From Flavobacterium tibetense (lineage in GTDB: Bacteria; Bacteroidota; Bacteroidia; Flavobacteriales; Flavobacteriaceae): a stretch of 64,000 nucleotides of DNA. Made by a program: the position numbers and the translations under genes. The notes below the pieces were generated by a model that saw only the letters and a program-made list of their open reading frames with translations, was not told where the DNA came from and did no database searches. The stretch covers positions 1 to 64,000 of the forward strand of contig NZ_QLST01000004.1 in assembly GCF_003293845.1 (NCBI RefSeq). Direction: 5' to 3'. Shown piece after piece: positions 7,180 through 15,734 of the stretch (its first letter is position 1; the number at the start of each line of letters is the position of its first letter).

Positions 7180-7210
7180 TAAAATTAATATTTTGTTTTT
7201 GGTATACCAA
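7180..7210 (-). promoter_or_regulatory. Promoter with TTGGTATACCAA palindrome before peptide 3
   Basis: Same arrangement as at 6033-6063: TTGGTATACCAA (7199-7210) overlaps the presumed -33 box and TAATTTTA (minus strand, 7187-7180) is the presumed -7 box. The flanking bases match the peptide 2 promoter almost completely over some 90 bp, including the half site TTTGGTAT. Confidence 0.5.
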
Positions 7211-7269
7211 TGGCGAATTTGGTATAAAAAATTTCAAAAACAAAATTTTGATTTCACATTTAACTAAAA

Positions 7270-7286
7270 GTATAGAAAAACTATGT
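7270..7286 (-). promoter_or_regulatory. Dyad GTATAG-N5-CTATGT upstream of peptide 3
   Basis: Third copy of the dyad, with one arm altered (CTATGT in place of CTATAC). It lies about 105 bp before the peptide 3 start, immediately after the stop codon of the response regulator gene. Confidence 0.55.
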
Positions 7287-7298
7287 CACTTGGTATGG

Positions 7299-7949
7299 TT
7301 AAACATAACCCCTTCGTTTGACTTCTCTTAAAATTGTAGTTTCGTTAATTTCAAGTGCTTTTTTAATTTTACTAATTCGCTTATTTATACTTACCTCTGT
7401 TAGTTGAAGTTCATTAGCAATTTCCTTAATTTTATAACCATTAGCTAAACAGGTAATGATGGTTCTATTGGTTTCATTAGCAAGGGTTTCATAACCCCAT
7501 ATTTCATTAACTTTGTTATCTACAGAAGAACTTCTAAAAATTTCTCCTTGCCATATTTTTTCAAAAGCAGCTATATAATCTTCAGCTTTCATATCGCTTT
7601 TTACAGCAATTCCATCAGGTTTTAAGTTTTGTACTAAGTCAAAAAGAGTAAAGTTTTCAAGAATAGCAGTATTTATAAATGTTTTGCAATTTGGCATTTC
7701 TTGATTGAGATATTTACATAAATCACTTCCATTATGTATATCTTTTTCGGCGTATCCAGGCATAGAAATGTCAATTACCGCAAAATCAAAAGTGCTATTT
7801 TTCAATTTTTTACGTTCAATTTCATTGACAGCTTCTTTGCAATTTATAACTGTTGTAAAAGAGTGTTTTTTATTCTTAAATGCGGTTTCAAAAAAGAATT
7901 TAAATGGCTCAAATATAGATGCGTGATCGTCTGCGATAAGTATCTTCAT
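7299..7949 (-). CDS. Orphan NarL/FixJ-type response regulator
   Basis: The 216-residue protein has an N-terminal receiver domain with acidic pair Asp7-Asp8, phospho-acceptor Asp60 (FAVIDISMPG), Thr94 and Lys117 (AVKSD). A C-terminal LuxR-type helix-turn-helix follows (about 155-216: ANGYKIKEIANELQLTEVSI). No histidine kinase gene is in the window. It is the first gene of the peptide/GLPGLI array, on the same strand, and has its own copy of the GTATAG dyad 76 bp upstream. The likely role is an autoregulated activator or repressor of the array (inference). The usual DxxMPG phosphorylation loop is present, so phosphorylation is plausible. Confidence 0.88.
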   Translation of the reverse strand: MKILIADDHASIFEPFKFFFETAFKNKKHSFTTVINCKEAVNEIERKKLKNSTFDFAVIDISMPGYAEKDIHNGSDLCKYLNQEMPNCKTFINTAILENFTLFDLVQNLKPDGIAVKSDMKAEDYIAAFEKIWQGEIFRSSSVDNKVNEIWGYETLANETNRTIITCLANGYKIKEIANELQLTEVSINKRISKIKKALEINETTILREVKRRGYV

Positions 7950-8024
7950 TACATGGGGGAATAAGCGCGAAAGTTAATTAAAGAAATTTAGAAGTGTTAA
8001 CTATCTATTTGATTTTAACAAAAA

Positions 8025-8041
8025 GTATAGAAAAACTATAT
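8025..8041 (-). promoter_or_regulatory. Dyad GTATAG-N5-CTATAT upstream of the response regulator
   Basis: Fourth copy of the dyad, with one mismatch in the outer arm, 76 bp before the regulator start. Sharing of this site between regulator and cassettes suggests autoregulation. Binding is inferred, not shown. Confidence 0.55.
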
Positions 8042-8153
8042 CAGCTATAATTAATGATTTCATTTTTTTAAGTTAAATTTCTTTAATCCATGTTCCTGAT
8101 TTTAAGTTTGGAGTTTAAAGTTGACTTTTGAACTTGCCCTTGTATTTGATTTT

Positions 8154-8975
8154 CTAAATCTTCGTAATTACAATTTCCACACGTCTATCAAATTGGCTGC
8201 CTTTACCTAAGGGTTGGGTGTTGCCGTAGCCTTTGAAGGTCATTCTTGATTTGTTTATGCGTTTAAAACTAAAGTATTTGTATACTGATTGTGCTCTGTT
8301 TTTTGAAAGTTCTCGTTTTTTGGTATCTCTATCAATGGCTTCTTTTTGAAAACTTGGCGTACAACACACGTGACCTTGAATTTCAAATTCAATGTTTTTG
8401 TATTTCATTAAAAGTTTGCCAACCCTATCTAATTCTTGTTTCGCTTTATGGGTTAATTTACTACTTCCTCTATCAAATAAAACTCTTTCTAAGTAAATAC
8501 GATCACCTACAACAGGGTCTTTTGGAATAGTACTGTAAACACCAGGAATTCTTAACTCTTCAATCGTGGTTGGTTTAAAATTCACTACTACGTCAACACG
8601 TCTGTTTTTGGAACGCGCTTCAGGAACATTTTCTTGTAAATCTTCATCCAACATAATCCTTCCTTTTCCTTCCAAAGTAATAATAATTTTACTTTTGATG
8701 CCACGCTCCACAAGTTTGTCTTTAACCGTGTTGGCTCTTCGTGTTGATAAAACAAAATTGTATTCGTCTTTTCCTCGGTCATCACAATAACCAAAGATTT
8801 CAACTGTTTCTACACGAGAAGTGTCAATTTTCTTAACGAATGCAACAACCGATTCAATTTGAGCGTCTTTTAAATTGAATTTATCAAATTCAAAATAGAT
8901 GGAATGTACTTCTTCTTCTTGACTAAAAGCAAAAAAGGAAACAAAACAAAAAAGTAAAGATGTGAATTTTTTCAT
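8154..8975 (-). CDS. Outer-membrane protein with tandem OmpA-like domains
   Basis: The protein has 273 residues and a signal peptide ending FAFSQE. Two OmpA-like peptidoglycan-binding domains follow one another. The first, about 24-133, has VHSIYFEFDKFNL and RSKNRRVDVVV; the second, about 160-272, has LERVLFDRGSSKL, the helix SKNRAQSVYKYF and FDRRVEIVI. No beta-barrel is present, so the protein probably sits in the periplasm against peptidoglycan. It lies four bases after the end of the protease gene at 8980-10614 and is probably its operon partner. Confidence 0.87.
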   Translation of the reverse strand: MKKFTSLLFCFVSFFAFSQEEEVHSIYFEFDKFNLKDAQIESVVAFVKKIDTSRVETVEIFGYCDDRGKDEYNFVLSTRRANTVKDKLVERGIKSKIIITLEGKGRIMLDEDLQENVPEARSKNRRVDVVVNFKPTTIEELRIPGVYSTIPKDPVVGDRIYLERVLFDRGSSKLTHKAKQELDRVGKLLMKYKNIEFEIQGHVCCTPSFQKEAIDRDTKKRELSKNRAQSVYKYFSFKRINKSRMTFKGYGNTQPLGKGSQFDRRVEIVITKI

Positions 8976-8979
8976 GTGT

Positions 8980-10614
8980 TTATTTTTTCAAAAGCGAGCT
9001 GTAGTCTGTTTTGTTAGCTAAAACGGATTGTGCTCTTTTAATTTCTAGATTATTTTCTGCAAAAAATTGATATAATCCTTCACGATATTGGTAACGAATC
9101 AGCAATTCTTCTTGTAAAAGACGCATGATTTCTGTTTTATTTTTGGATACTTCTTCGTCTTCACTTTTCAATAAAGCTTGTTTTAAAGCGTCATATTGGG
9201 TTGCAATTACACCGTCAATTTTTTCTTTTTTAGCTTTTTCCAACACGGTTTTAAGAGCCACTTCCGTTTCGGTCTCTAAATTGTATTTCTCTTGCTTAAT
9301 AAAGGTTTTAAACGCAGTAAAATCAGCTTCAGTGATGGTTGGAATTCCTGTTCTATTGGGATTTTGGAAATATAAATTGGTAACAAAATCAAAAATAGCG
9401 TCATTTTTTACCAATGCATCCGTAGTTGGACTGGTTTTAGTTGCTTCCAAAGCGATGTCAGGCAATACGCCACCACCATCTTGAACGGTTCTGCCGCCTT
9501 TGGTTTTGAAAGAGTTGAATTCGTTTTGTTGAATTTTTATTGCTTTTCCATCTTTGTCTTTTCTGGTGTAATCCAAGGCTTGAATACATCTTCCAGAAGG
9601 GGTATAATAACGCGAAATGGTTACTTTTACCTGTGTTCCGTAAGATAAATTCAACGGTCTTTGTACCAATCCTTTTCCGAAACTTCTACTGCCCAATACA
9701 ACTGCTCTGTCTAGATCTTGTAACGCGCCAGCCACAATTTCTGAAGCCGAAGCACTTTTTCCATCTACAATCACTACAATTGGAATTTCTAAATCTAACG
9801 GTTCGCGCGTCGTTTTGTAAATATTATTGTGTTTTGGGTTCTTTGATTTGGTAGTTACAATGGTTTCGTTTTTTGGAACAAAAAGATTGCAAATATTTAC
9901 TGCTTCGTGTAACAATCCACCTGGATTTCCCCTTAAGTCTAAAATGATTTTAGTAGCTCCTTTTCCTTTTAAATCTAAAAAGGCAGCTTTGGTTTCAGCG
10001 CTGGCTTTTTCAGTAAATTTAGAAAGCACAATATAACCCGAATTGTCTGCTAAAAGCGAATAAAAAGGAACGGCTTTAATTTCTACTTCGTCCAAAATTA
10101 AATTGGTCTTGCTTTTTTTGCCTTGACGGATATATTCCAAAACCACAACACTTTTCTTAGCACCGCGAAGCAACTGAGAAGCATCTTCTTTGTAGTCTTT
10201 CAAGCTCACATCGCCAATTTGTATGATTTCATCACCTGCTTTTAATCCTGCTTTGTCGGCAGGAAATCCTTTGTAGATTTCTTTTAAAAATAAACGACCT
10301 TCTTTGCGTTGAACCATGGCGCCAATTCCAGTATATTCTCCCGTATTGTTGATTTTGAATTTCAAAACGTCTTGCTCATTGAAAAAGACGGTATATGGAT
10401 CCAATTCTGAAAGCATGTTTTTTAAAGCCACATCCATTAATTCACCAGGATTGGTCTCATCAACGTAGTTTTGGTTCACGGTTTTAAAAGCAGCTGTAAA
10501 AATTTCGATTTGTTTGGCAATTTCAAAAAAATCGTTTTTGAAACTTACGGCTGTAAATAGAAATAGGGTAGCCAATATAGGAAGGAATACTTTTCTTTTG
10601 AAGAACAATTTCAT
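8980..10614 (-). CDS. C-terminal processing peptidase (S41 family)
   Basis: This is a 544-residue envelope protease that recognises and cuts C-terminal ends of substrate proteins. An N-terminal hydrophobic segment (about 8-24) anchors or exports it. A PDZ domain spans about 90-165 (GIGAMVQ, KAGLKAGDEIIQIGD), and the catalytic domain follows. Ser289 in GKSASASEIVAG and Lys314 in RSFGKGLVQ form the dyad with the 25-residue spacing usual for Prc/CtpA enzymes. The C-terminal helical part is of normal length. The OmpA-like gene follows directly; rnpA lies upstream on the same strand. Confidence 0.93.
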   Translation of the reverse strand: MKLFFKRKVFLPILATLFLFTAVSFKNDFFEIAKQIEIFTAAFKTVNQNYVDETNPGELMDVALKNMLSELDPYTVFFNEQDVLKFKINNTGEYTGIGAMVQRKEGRLFLKEIYKGFPADKAGLKAGDEIIQIGDVSLKDYKEDASQLLRGAKKSVVVLEYIRQGKKSKTNLILDEVEIKAVPFYSLLADNSGYIVLSKFTEKASAETKAAFLDLKGKGATKIILDLRGNPGGLLHEAVNICNLFVPKNETIVTTKSKNPKHNNIYKTTREPLDLEIPIVVIVDGKSASASEIVAGALQDLDRAVVLGSRSFGKGLVQRPLNLSYGTQVKVTISRYYTPSGRCIQALDYTRKDKDGKAIKIQQNEFNSFKTKGGRTVQDGGGVLPDIALEATKTSPTTDALVKNDAIFDFVTNLYFQNPNRTGIPTITEADFTAFKTFIKQEKYNLETETEVALKTVLEKAKKEKIDGVIATQYDALKQALLKSEDEEVSKNKTEIMRLLQEELLIRYQYREGLYQFFAENNLEIKRAQSVLANKTDYSSLLKK

Positions 10615-10688
10615 AGTATTTAAAAATTGATTTCTAATATTTTACGAATGTAAAGAATAATGCGCAAAAATTAAACCAATATTTCGGT

Positions 10689-11057
10689 TTACTTCAGATT
10701 TGCTACAAATTTTTCGAAAAGTTGTACGGTTTTTTCATTAATTTCCTGAAAACTCAGGCGATCTTTACTTTGGTAAAGCAACATAAAAACATGATTTTTT
10801 TCTATGTTATCATGTAATAAATGTTTGTTTAATCGATAAGCTTCACGAAGTAAGCGTTTGAAATAGTTTCTATCAACCGCTTTTTTAAAATGTTTTTTAG
10901 AAACCGAAACGCCAATCTGCATTTTTTCTTTTCCATCAGGATTTTCCACAAAAACCAAACGCAACGGATATTTAGAAACTGATTTTCCTTGCGAAAAGAG
11001 TAAATCTATCGCGGTTTTGCTTTTTAGTTTTTCGTGTTTTGGGTAATCAAATGCCAT
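10689..11057 (-). CDS. rnpA: Ribonuclease P protein component
   Basis: This is the protein subunit of RNase P, which helps the RNA subunit trim the 5' ends of tRNA precursors. The 122-residue chain carries the family signature AVDRNYFKRLLREAYR (about 60-75) and the N-terminal pattern KHEKLKSKTAIDLLFSQGKS. It is not next to rpmH here, unlike in many bacteria. The -7 box at 11062-11069 would place transcription start on or within a few bases of the ATG, so the mRNA may be leaderless. Confidence 0.95.
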   Translation of the reverse strand: MAFDYPKHEKLKSKTAIDLLFSQGKSVSKYPLRLVFVENPDGKEKMQIGVSVSKKHFKKAVDRNYFKRLLREAYRLNKHLLHDNIEKNHVFMLLYQSKDRLSFQEINEKTVQLFEKFVANLK

Positions 11058-11061
11058 GGCG

Positions 11062-11069
11062 CAAAGGTA
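11062..11069 (-). promoter_or_regulatory. -7 box TACCTTTG of rnpA
   Basis: On the minus strand TACCTTTG matches the flavobacterial TAnnTTTG element exactly and ends 5 bases before the rnpA ATG. No TTG is seen at -33. The region upstream is the terminator of the preceding gene. Confidence 0.6.
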
Positions 11070-11072
11070 TAA

Positions 11073-11104
11073 AAAAAGCCATCGTTTTTTGCGATGGCTT
11101 TTTA
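11073..11104 (-). terminator. Terminator of the M1 aminopeptidase gene
   Basis: AAAAAGCCATCG and CGATGGCTTTTT form a strong stem around a T-rich loop, with U-tracts on both strands. It lies 16 bases after the aminopeptidase stop and directly before the rnpA promoter. Confidence 0.85.
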
Positions 11105-11119
11105 TTGGTAATTTTTGAT

Positions 11120-13000
11120 TTATTTTTTCTCGTAAACGTTGTTCTCTAAATTCACATCAGCCATTAATTCGGATGGATCAATAACCAAAGCCACAATAGC
11201 ACTTTTGGCTTTATTAATCTCAAAACTGAATGTTGGATACGCCCAATCCCAAGGTTTTAAGACCGTTCTTTCTAATGGATATGGATTTTCTTTTTCCCAA
11301 CGCATCAATGGATTTGGAATGTAGAAAGTTTCTTGCGTTCCGTCTTCATAAACCACTAAAACATCAATTGGCATTGGCATTCTTCCAATTCGTTCCAATG
11401 TAATTTTTGTTTTTCCAGAAACTTCTTCAATGGCTTTGATTCCGTAATCGATGGTGTTGGTCGTTTGTGTCCAATCCAACAAATACCAATCCAAATTGGC
11501 GCCAGATACTTTTTCAGCCGAACGCTTGATATCGTTTGGTGTTGGATGTGTAAATTTGAAATCGTGATAATAACGCTTGATGGTTTTCATTAAATTTTCA
11601 GCTCCAATAACATAGCCTAATTGCGCCAAAAAGATTTCTCCTTTGCTATACGCCGAAATGCCATACGCCATATTTAAATCAAAACGATCCGCATGAGTAG
11701 AAAGCGGTTGTTCTTTACCTGATTTTACTAAATAACGGTAATTGTTGTAAGCACTTTCAAAAGGATTGTTTCCATCTTCTTTTGAAGGCAATACTTTTTG
11801 CATGGCTAAATTGGAAATGAAAGACGTAAATCCTTCGTCCATCCATTCGTGTTTGGATTCATTGGTTGCCAATAAATGTTGGAACCACATATGAGCCAAT
11901 TCGTGAGCCGTTACACCAACTAAACTTGGAAAACTTCTGTTGCCTGTAATCAAAGTACACATGGCATATTCCATTCCGCCGTCGCCACCTTGAATAACTG
12001 AATATTGTTTGTACGGATATTCGCCAATAGCAGCATTAAAATATTCCAATAATTCCGCGGTTTTAGCTGGAAGATTTTTCCAATTTTGAATGTCTTTCAC
12101 GTTTTTCTTGTAGAAGAAATGCAATTCAACATTATTTGGACCTAAAATTTTATCGTGAATGTATTCATTATCAGCTCCCCAAGCGAAATCGTGAACATTT
12201 GGTGCCACAAAATGCCAAGTCAAGGTTTTGGTTTTCTTTGGATGCACCACTTTTACGCCTTCATCTTCGTAACCGTGACCAATTTCGTTTTTGTTTTGTA
12301 AATAACCCGTTCCACCGATAGTGTAGTTTTTATCAATCGTGATTTTTACATCAAAATTTCCCCAAACACCGTGAAACTCTCTTCCAATGTAAGGATCAGC
12401 ATGCCAACCTTCGAAGTCGTATTCCGCCATTTTTGGAAACCATTGCGACATCGATAACGCCACGCCTTCTTCCGAATTTCTTCCCGAACGACGCACTTGT
12501 AAAGGCACTTGACCGTCAAAAGTTAAAGTGAAAGTCGTTTTTTGTTTTGGTAAAATAGGTTCGTTTAGGGTAACTTCTAAAATAGTTCCAACGCTTCTAG
12601 TTTTAGCAGCCACACCATTTTGTTTGAAATCTGAAATTTTTAAATAGCCAATTTCATTTGGTTTCAAAGTGCTAATTCTACTTTCTTTTACTTCTTTGTC
12701 AGCCACTTTAAAGGTTCTGACCATACGTTTGTCAGGATCAGAAATGGCTTGTAAACGCGCATCCATTTCGCTTCCCGGTTGGAACGCATTGAAATACAAA
12801 TGGTAAAATACTTTGTGTAACGTATCTGCAGAATTATTGGTATAAATTAATTCTTGTTTTCCTTTGTATTGGAAGTTGTTAACGTTCATATCCACGTCCA
12901 TTTTGTAATCGACATGTTGTTGCCAATAACCTGGATTGGGATTGTTTTGTGCAAAAATTCCCAATGAAAAACAAAGGGAAAGCAATAGGATTTTTTTCAT
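11120..13000 (-). CDS. M1-family zinc aminopeptidase, exported
   Basis: It removes N-terminal residues from peptides. Starting at the ATG at 13000, the chain has a signal peptide (MKKILLLSLCFSLGIFAQ) and 626 residues; a longer frame from 13024 would spoil the signal. The M1 hallmarks are present: GGMEYA exopeptidase motif (about 341-346), HELAH zinc site (366-370), and the third ligand Glu389 in WMDEGF, giving HExxH-x18-E. N-terminal beta-domain and C-terminal region are of normal size. The S8 protease gene precedes it on the same strand. Confidence 0.93.
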   Translation of the reverse strand: MKKILLLSLCFSLGIFAQNNPNPGYWQQHVDYKMDVDMNVNNFQYKGKQELIYTNNSADTLHKVFYHLYFNAFQPGSEMDARLQAISDPDKRMVRTFKVADKEVKESRISTLKPNEIGYLKISDFKQNGVAAKTRSVGTILEVTLNEPILPKQKTTFTLTFDGQVPLQVRRSGRNSEEGVALSMSQWFPKMAEYDFEGWHADPYIGREFHGVWGNFDVKITIDKNYTIGGTGYLQNKNEIGHGYEDEGVKVVHPKKTKTLTWHFVAPNVHDFAWGADNEYIHDKILGPNNVELHFFYKKNVKDIQNWKNLPAKTAELLEYFNAAIGEYPYKQYSVIQGGDGGMEYAMCTLITGNRSFPSLVGVTAHELAHMWFQHLLATNESKHEWMDEGFTSFISNLAMQKVLPSKEDGNNPFESAYNNYRYLVKSGKEQPLSTHADRFDLNMAYGISAYSKGEIFLAQLGYVIGAENLMKTIKRYYHDFKFTHPTPNDIKRSAEKVSGANLDWYLLDWTQTTNTIDYGIKAIEEVSGKTKITLERIGRMPMPIDVLVVYEDGTQETFYIPNPLMRWEKENPYPLERTVLKPWDWAYPTFSFEINKAKSAIVALVIDPSELMADVNLENNVYEKK

Positions 13001-13067
13001 AATGTTATAAATTAAAAATGCCATTCCAAAAACAATTTTTCAGAATGACATTTTAGTATAATTGTAA

Positions 13068-14660
13068 TTACTTCGCCATTTTTTCTGCCAATAACAAGGC
13101 ATTGTAAGCATTCACGATTCTTCCAGACTTAGAAATATCAGAGAATTTTACTTTTTGTTTTGTTTCGCCAACCAATACTTCATTTTTCATTGGTGTGCCG
13201 CTTTCCATGATAATTTGTTTTACTTGAACCGCAGTCAAACTTGGATAGTACGAACGAATTAAAGTTGCCACACCAGCCACATTTGGAGAAGCCATTGAGG
13301 TTCCTTGTAAATATTCGTAAGTGTTTAATGGCGTTGTTGCGTAAATTTTATCACCAGGAGCAAAAATATCTACATTGTTTTTTCCGTAGTTAGAAAAACT
13401 AGCTACCATTTTTGAACCGTAACTTGGTGAAAGTGCGCCAATGATTAATACGTTTTTAGCGTATTCTGGAGAGTTATCATACGTATCGTTTGGATATTTA
13501 TTAGTTACATCTAAATCGTATGATTCATTTCCAGCAGCAATTACTACCAAAACATCTTTAGATTCTGCATATTTGATGGCATCTATAACCCATTCTTTGT
13601 TTTGAGAAAAGTATTTTCCAAACGAACCGTTGATTACTTTGGCACCATTATCTACCGCATAACGAATGGCTAACGCAATGTCTTTGTCATACTCATCACC
13701 ATTTGGAACGGCTCTTAAAGTCATGATTTGGGCATTATTTGTTACACCATCGCCACCTAAATTATTGCCTCTAAGTTGTGCTACAATTCCAGCTACGTGA
13801 GTTCCGTGTTTCGCTTCTTTTGGCTCTGGACCAATCACGTTGTTGTTTCCGTATTTAGTATCTGTAATATCATTTGGATTATCACCCACAATAGAACGAC
13901 CATCAAAATCAACATTCAAATTGTAGTTCAATTGACCATACACATAGTCTTTGAAACTTTCCATTTCTTTGTCAAATTCTTTTTTGGTTGTTTGCGATAA
14001 AACTTGTGTAAAAACTGCTTTTGGTTGGGCTAAACTAGTTTCGGTATCAGGAATGTTTTTTACTTCTTCCAAAGTGAAATCGCTCTTTTTGAAATATTCT
14101 GTTAGCGCTTTTTCAGCATTTAAAATGAAATCCAATTGTTGTTTTGGACCCATTAATTCTTTTCTTTCTTTTTCTAGCTCAGCTTTCGCTTTTTCATAAT
14201 CAGGAGTTCCTGGACCTTTTTTTACGATACGCGTCATTTCTAATTGCTCATGAACAGCATCACCTAAGAAGTTCCAACCGTGAATATCGTCAATGTAACC
14301 GTTTTTGTCGTCGTCAATTCCGTTTCCAGGAATTTCTTTGGTATTGGTCCAAATTACCGCTTTTAAATCTTCATGATTGATATCCACACCAGAATCTACA
14401 ATTCCAACGATTACTTTTTGTCCTTTTTTACCTTTTAGTAACTCAGCATACGCTTTGTCCACGCTCATTCCTGGAACCGTATCTTTTACAAAATCCAAGT
14501 GGCTCCAACGTTGCAAATCGTTTTCTGCTAATGGTGTAATTTTTAAAGGTAATTGGTCAACGTTTTCTACTGATGTAGCAATGACTTTTGGAGTTCCACA
14601 GCTTACAAGAGCAAAAATTAAACCTAAACTTAGATATAAGGGTCTAAAAATTCTTTTCAT
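13068..14660 (-). CDS. Subtilisin-like S8 peptidase, lipoprotein
   Basis: This is a 530-residue serine protease anchored as a lipoprotein (signal with lipobox ALVSCGT). The catalytic triad is Asp89 (VGIVDSGVD), His285 (KHGTHVAG) and Ser455 (LQGTSMASPN), with the oxyanion Asn in VIAAGNES. Some 110 extra residues, rich in charged helix (about 140-250), separate the Asp and His blocks, as in many Bacteroidetes subtilases. No C-terminal type IX sorting domain is visible, so it probably stays in the cell envelope. Together with the M1 and S41 genes it forms a run of envelope proteases. Confidence 0.93.
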   Translation of the reverse strand: MKRIFRPLYLSLGLIFALVSCGTPKVIATSVENVDQLPLKITPLAENDLQRWSHLDFVKDTVPGMSVDKAYAELLKGKKGQKVIVGIVDSGVDINHEDLKAVIWTNTKEIPGNGIDDDKNGYIDDIHGWNFLGDAVHEQLEMTRIVKKGPGTPDYEKAKAELEKERKELMGPKQQLDFILNAEKALTEYFKKSDFTLEEVKNIPDTETSLAQPKAVFTQVLSQTTKKEFDKEMESFKDYVYGQLNYNLNVDFDGRSIVGDNPNDITDTKYGNNNVIGPEPKEAKHGTHVAGIVAQLRGNNLGGDGVTNNAQIMTLRAVPNGDEYDKDIALAIRYAVDNGAKVINGSFGKYFSQNKEWVIDAIKYAESKDVLVVIAAGNESYDLDVTNKYPNDTYDNSPEYAKNVLIIGALSPSYGSKMVASFSNYGKNNVDIFAPGDKIYATTPLNTYEYLQGTSMASPNVAGVATLIRSYYPSLTAVQVKQIIMESGTPMKNEVLVGETKQKVKFSDISKSGRIVNAYNALLLAEKMAK

Positions 14661-14730
14661 TTGTATGTTTTTTAATTTTATTATTAGTCAATATTACGAT
14701 TAATCTGTTACAGTTTTCTCCAACTTAACA

Positions 14731-15591
14731 TTATTTTAGAATTTCTGAGCAAGTAAAAACCTCTTTCAAACGCACGCCTTTTTCGGTTCTTTCTACAGTG
14801 ATAATTTCATTGTGAGCGTCGTGTTCCAAAAACAAAAAGTAATTATTATCGGCAGCGGCGTTCATGAATTTTGTTTTTTCATCCAATGTCAACAATGGTC
14901 GAGTATCGTAACCCATTACATATGGAATTGGAATATGACCAGCGGTTGCTAATAAATCACCACAAAAAACAATGGTTTTTCCTTTGTAATTAATGTGCGG
15001 AATCATTTGTTTTTCGGTATGTCCATCAGCGTAAAAAATATCAAAACCTAATTCATTAGAAAATCCAAAATCACTATCCGGTCGATTGATGAAGTGCAAT
15101 TGCCCACTTTCTTGCATTGGAATTAAATTTTCGTGAAGAAATGATGCTTTTTCACGAGCGTTGGGTTGGGTAGCCCATTTCCAATGATTTTCATTCGTCC
15201 AAAATTTTGCATTTTTGAAAGCAACTTCATAACCCGTTTTATCTTTATTCCAATTCACACTTCCACCACAATGGTCAAAATGCAAGTGCGTCATAAACAC
15301 ATCGGTAATATCATCGCGATGAAAACCAGCATTTTTTAAGGATTTATCTAACGAATGATCACCCCAAAGCGAATAGTAACCGAAAAATTTCTCCGATTGT
15401 TTGTTGCCCATTCCTGTATCAATCAACGTTAGTCGGTTTCCGTCTTCAATTAATAAGCATCTTGCAGCAATGTCAATTAAGTTATTTTCGTCAGCTGGAT
15501 TGGTTTTATTCCAAAGTGTTTTGGGTACCACACCAAACATGGCGCCACCATCTAATTTGAAATTTCCAGCTTCAATAGGATGTAATTTCAT
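14731..15591 (-). CDS. MBL-fold metallo-hydrolase
   Basis: The 286-residue cytoplasmic protein has the metallo-beta-lactamase fold. The metal site is MTHLHFDHCGG (HxHxDH), with ADGHTEKQMIP and later VFCGDLLATAGHIP and LFLEHDAHNE. The substrate cannot be told from sequence; lactonase- and esterase-like relatives share these motifs. It ends the minus-strand block and is divergent from the suf cluster, with 144 bp between the starts. Confidence 0.87.
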   Translation of the reverse strand: MKLHPIEAGNFKLDGGAMFGVVPKTLWNKTNPADENNLIDIAARCLLIEDGNRLTLIDTGMGNKQSEKFFGYYSLWGDHSLDKSLKNAGFHRDDITDVFMTHLHFDHCGGSVNWNKDKTGYEVAFKNAKFWTNENHWKWATQPNAREKASFLHENLIPMQESGQLHFINRPDSDFGFSNELGFDIFYADGHTEKQMIPHINYKGKTIVFCGDLLATAGHIPIPYVMGYDTRPLLTLDEKTKFMNAAADNNYFLFLEHDAHNEIITVERTEKGVRLKEVFTCSEILK

Positions 15592-15675
15592 ACTTCAAAC
15601 AATTTTCAGCCAAATTACGAAATTTACTATAAATAGAAACTATCAAACTATAAGTTATAAAAATGTTAGGAAATC

Positions 15676-15705
15676 TTGCAAAAAGTTTTTTATCATGTAT
15701 CTTTG
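15676..15705 (+). promoter_or_regulatory. Promoter of the suf cluster
   Basis: TTG at 15676-15678, 19 bases, then TATCTTTG at 15698-15705: a full match to the flavobacterial consensus TTG-N17-21-TAnnTTTG. It lies 30 bases before the sufA ATG. No clear regulator operator is recognised next to it. Confidence 0.85.
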
Positions 15706-15734
15706 TCGTTAATTTAGACAAAATCAAAATAGAC

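Noticed and set aside
9125..9484. Long frame on the plus strand opposite the S41 protease gene
   Set aside because: Antisense shadow: the minus-strand protease has complete motifs across it, and the plus-strand product resembles no family. The same holds for the plus-strand frames opposite the S8, ileS, gdhA and other genes.
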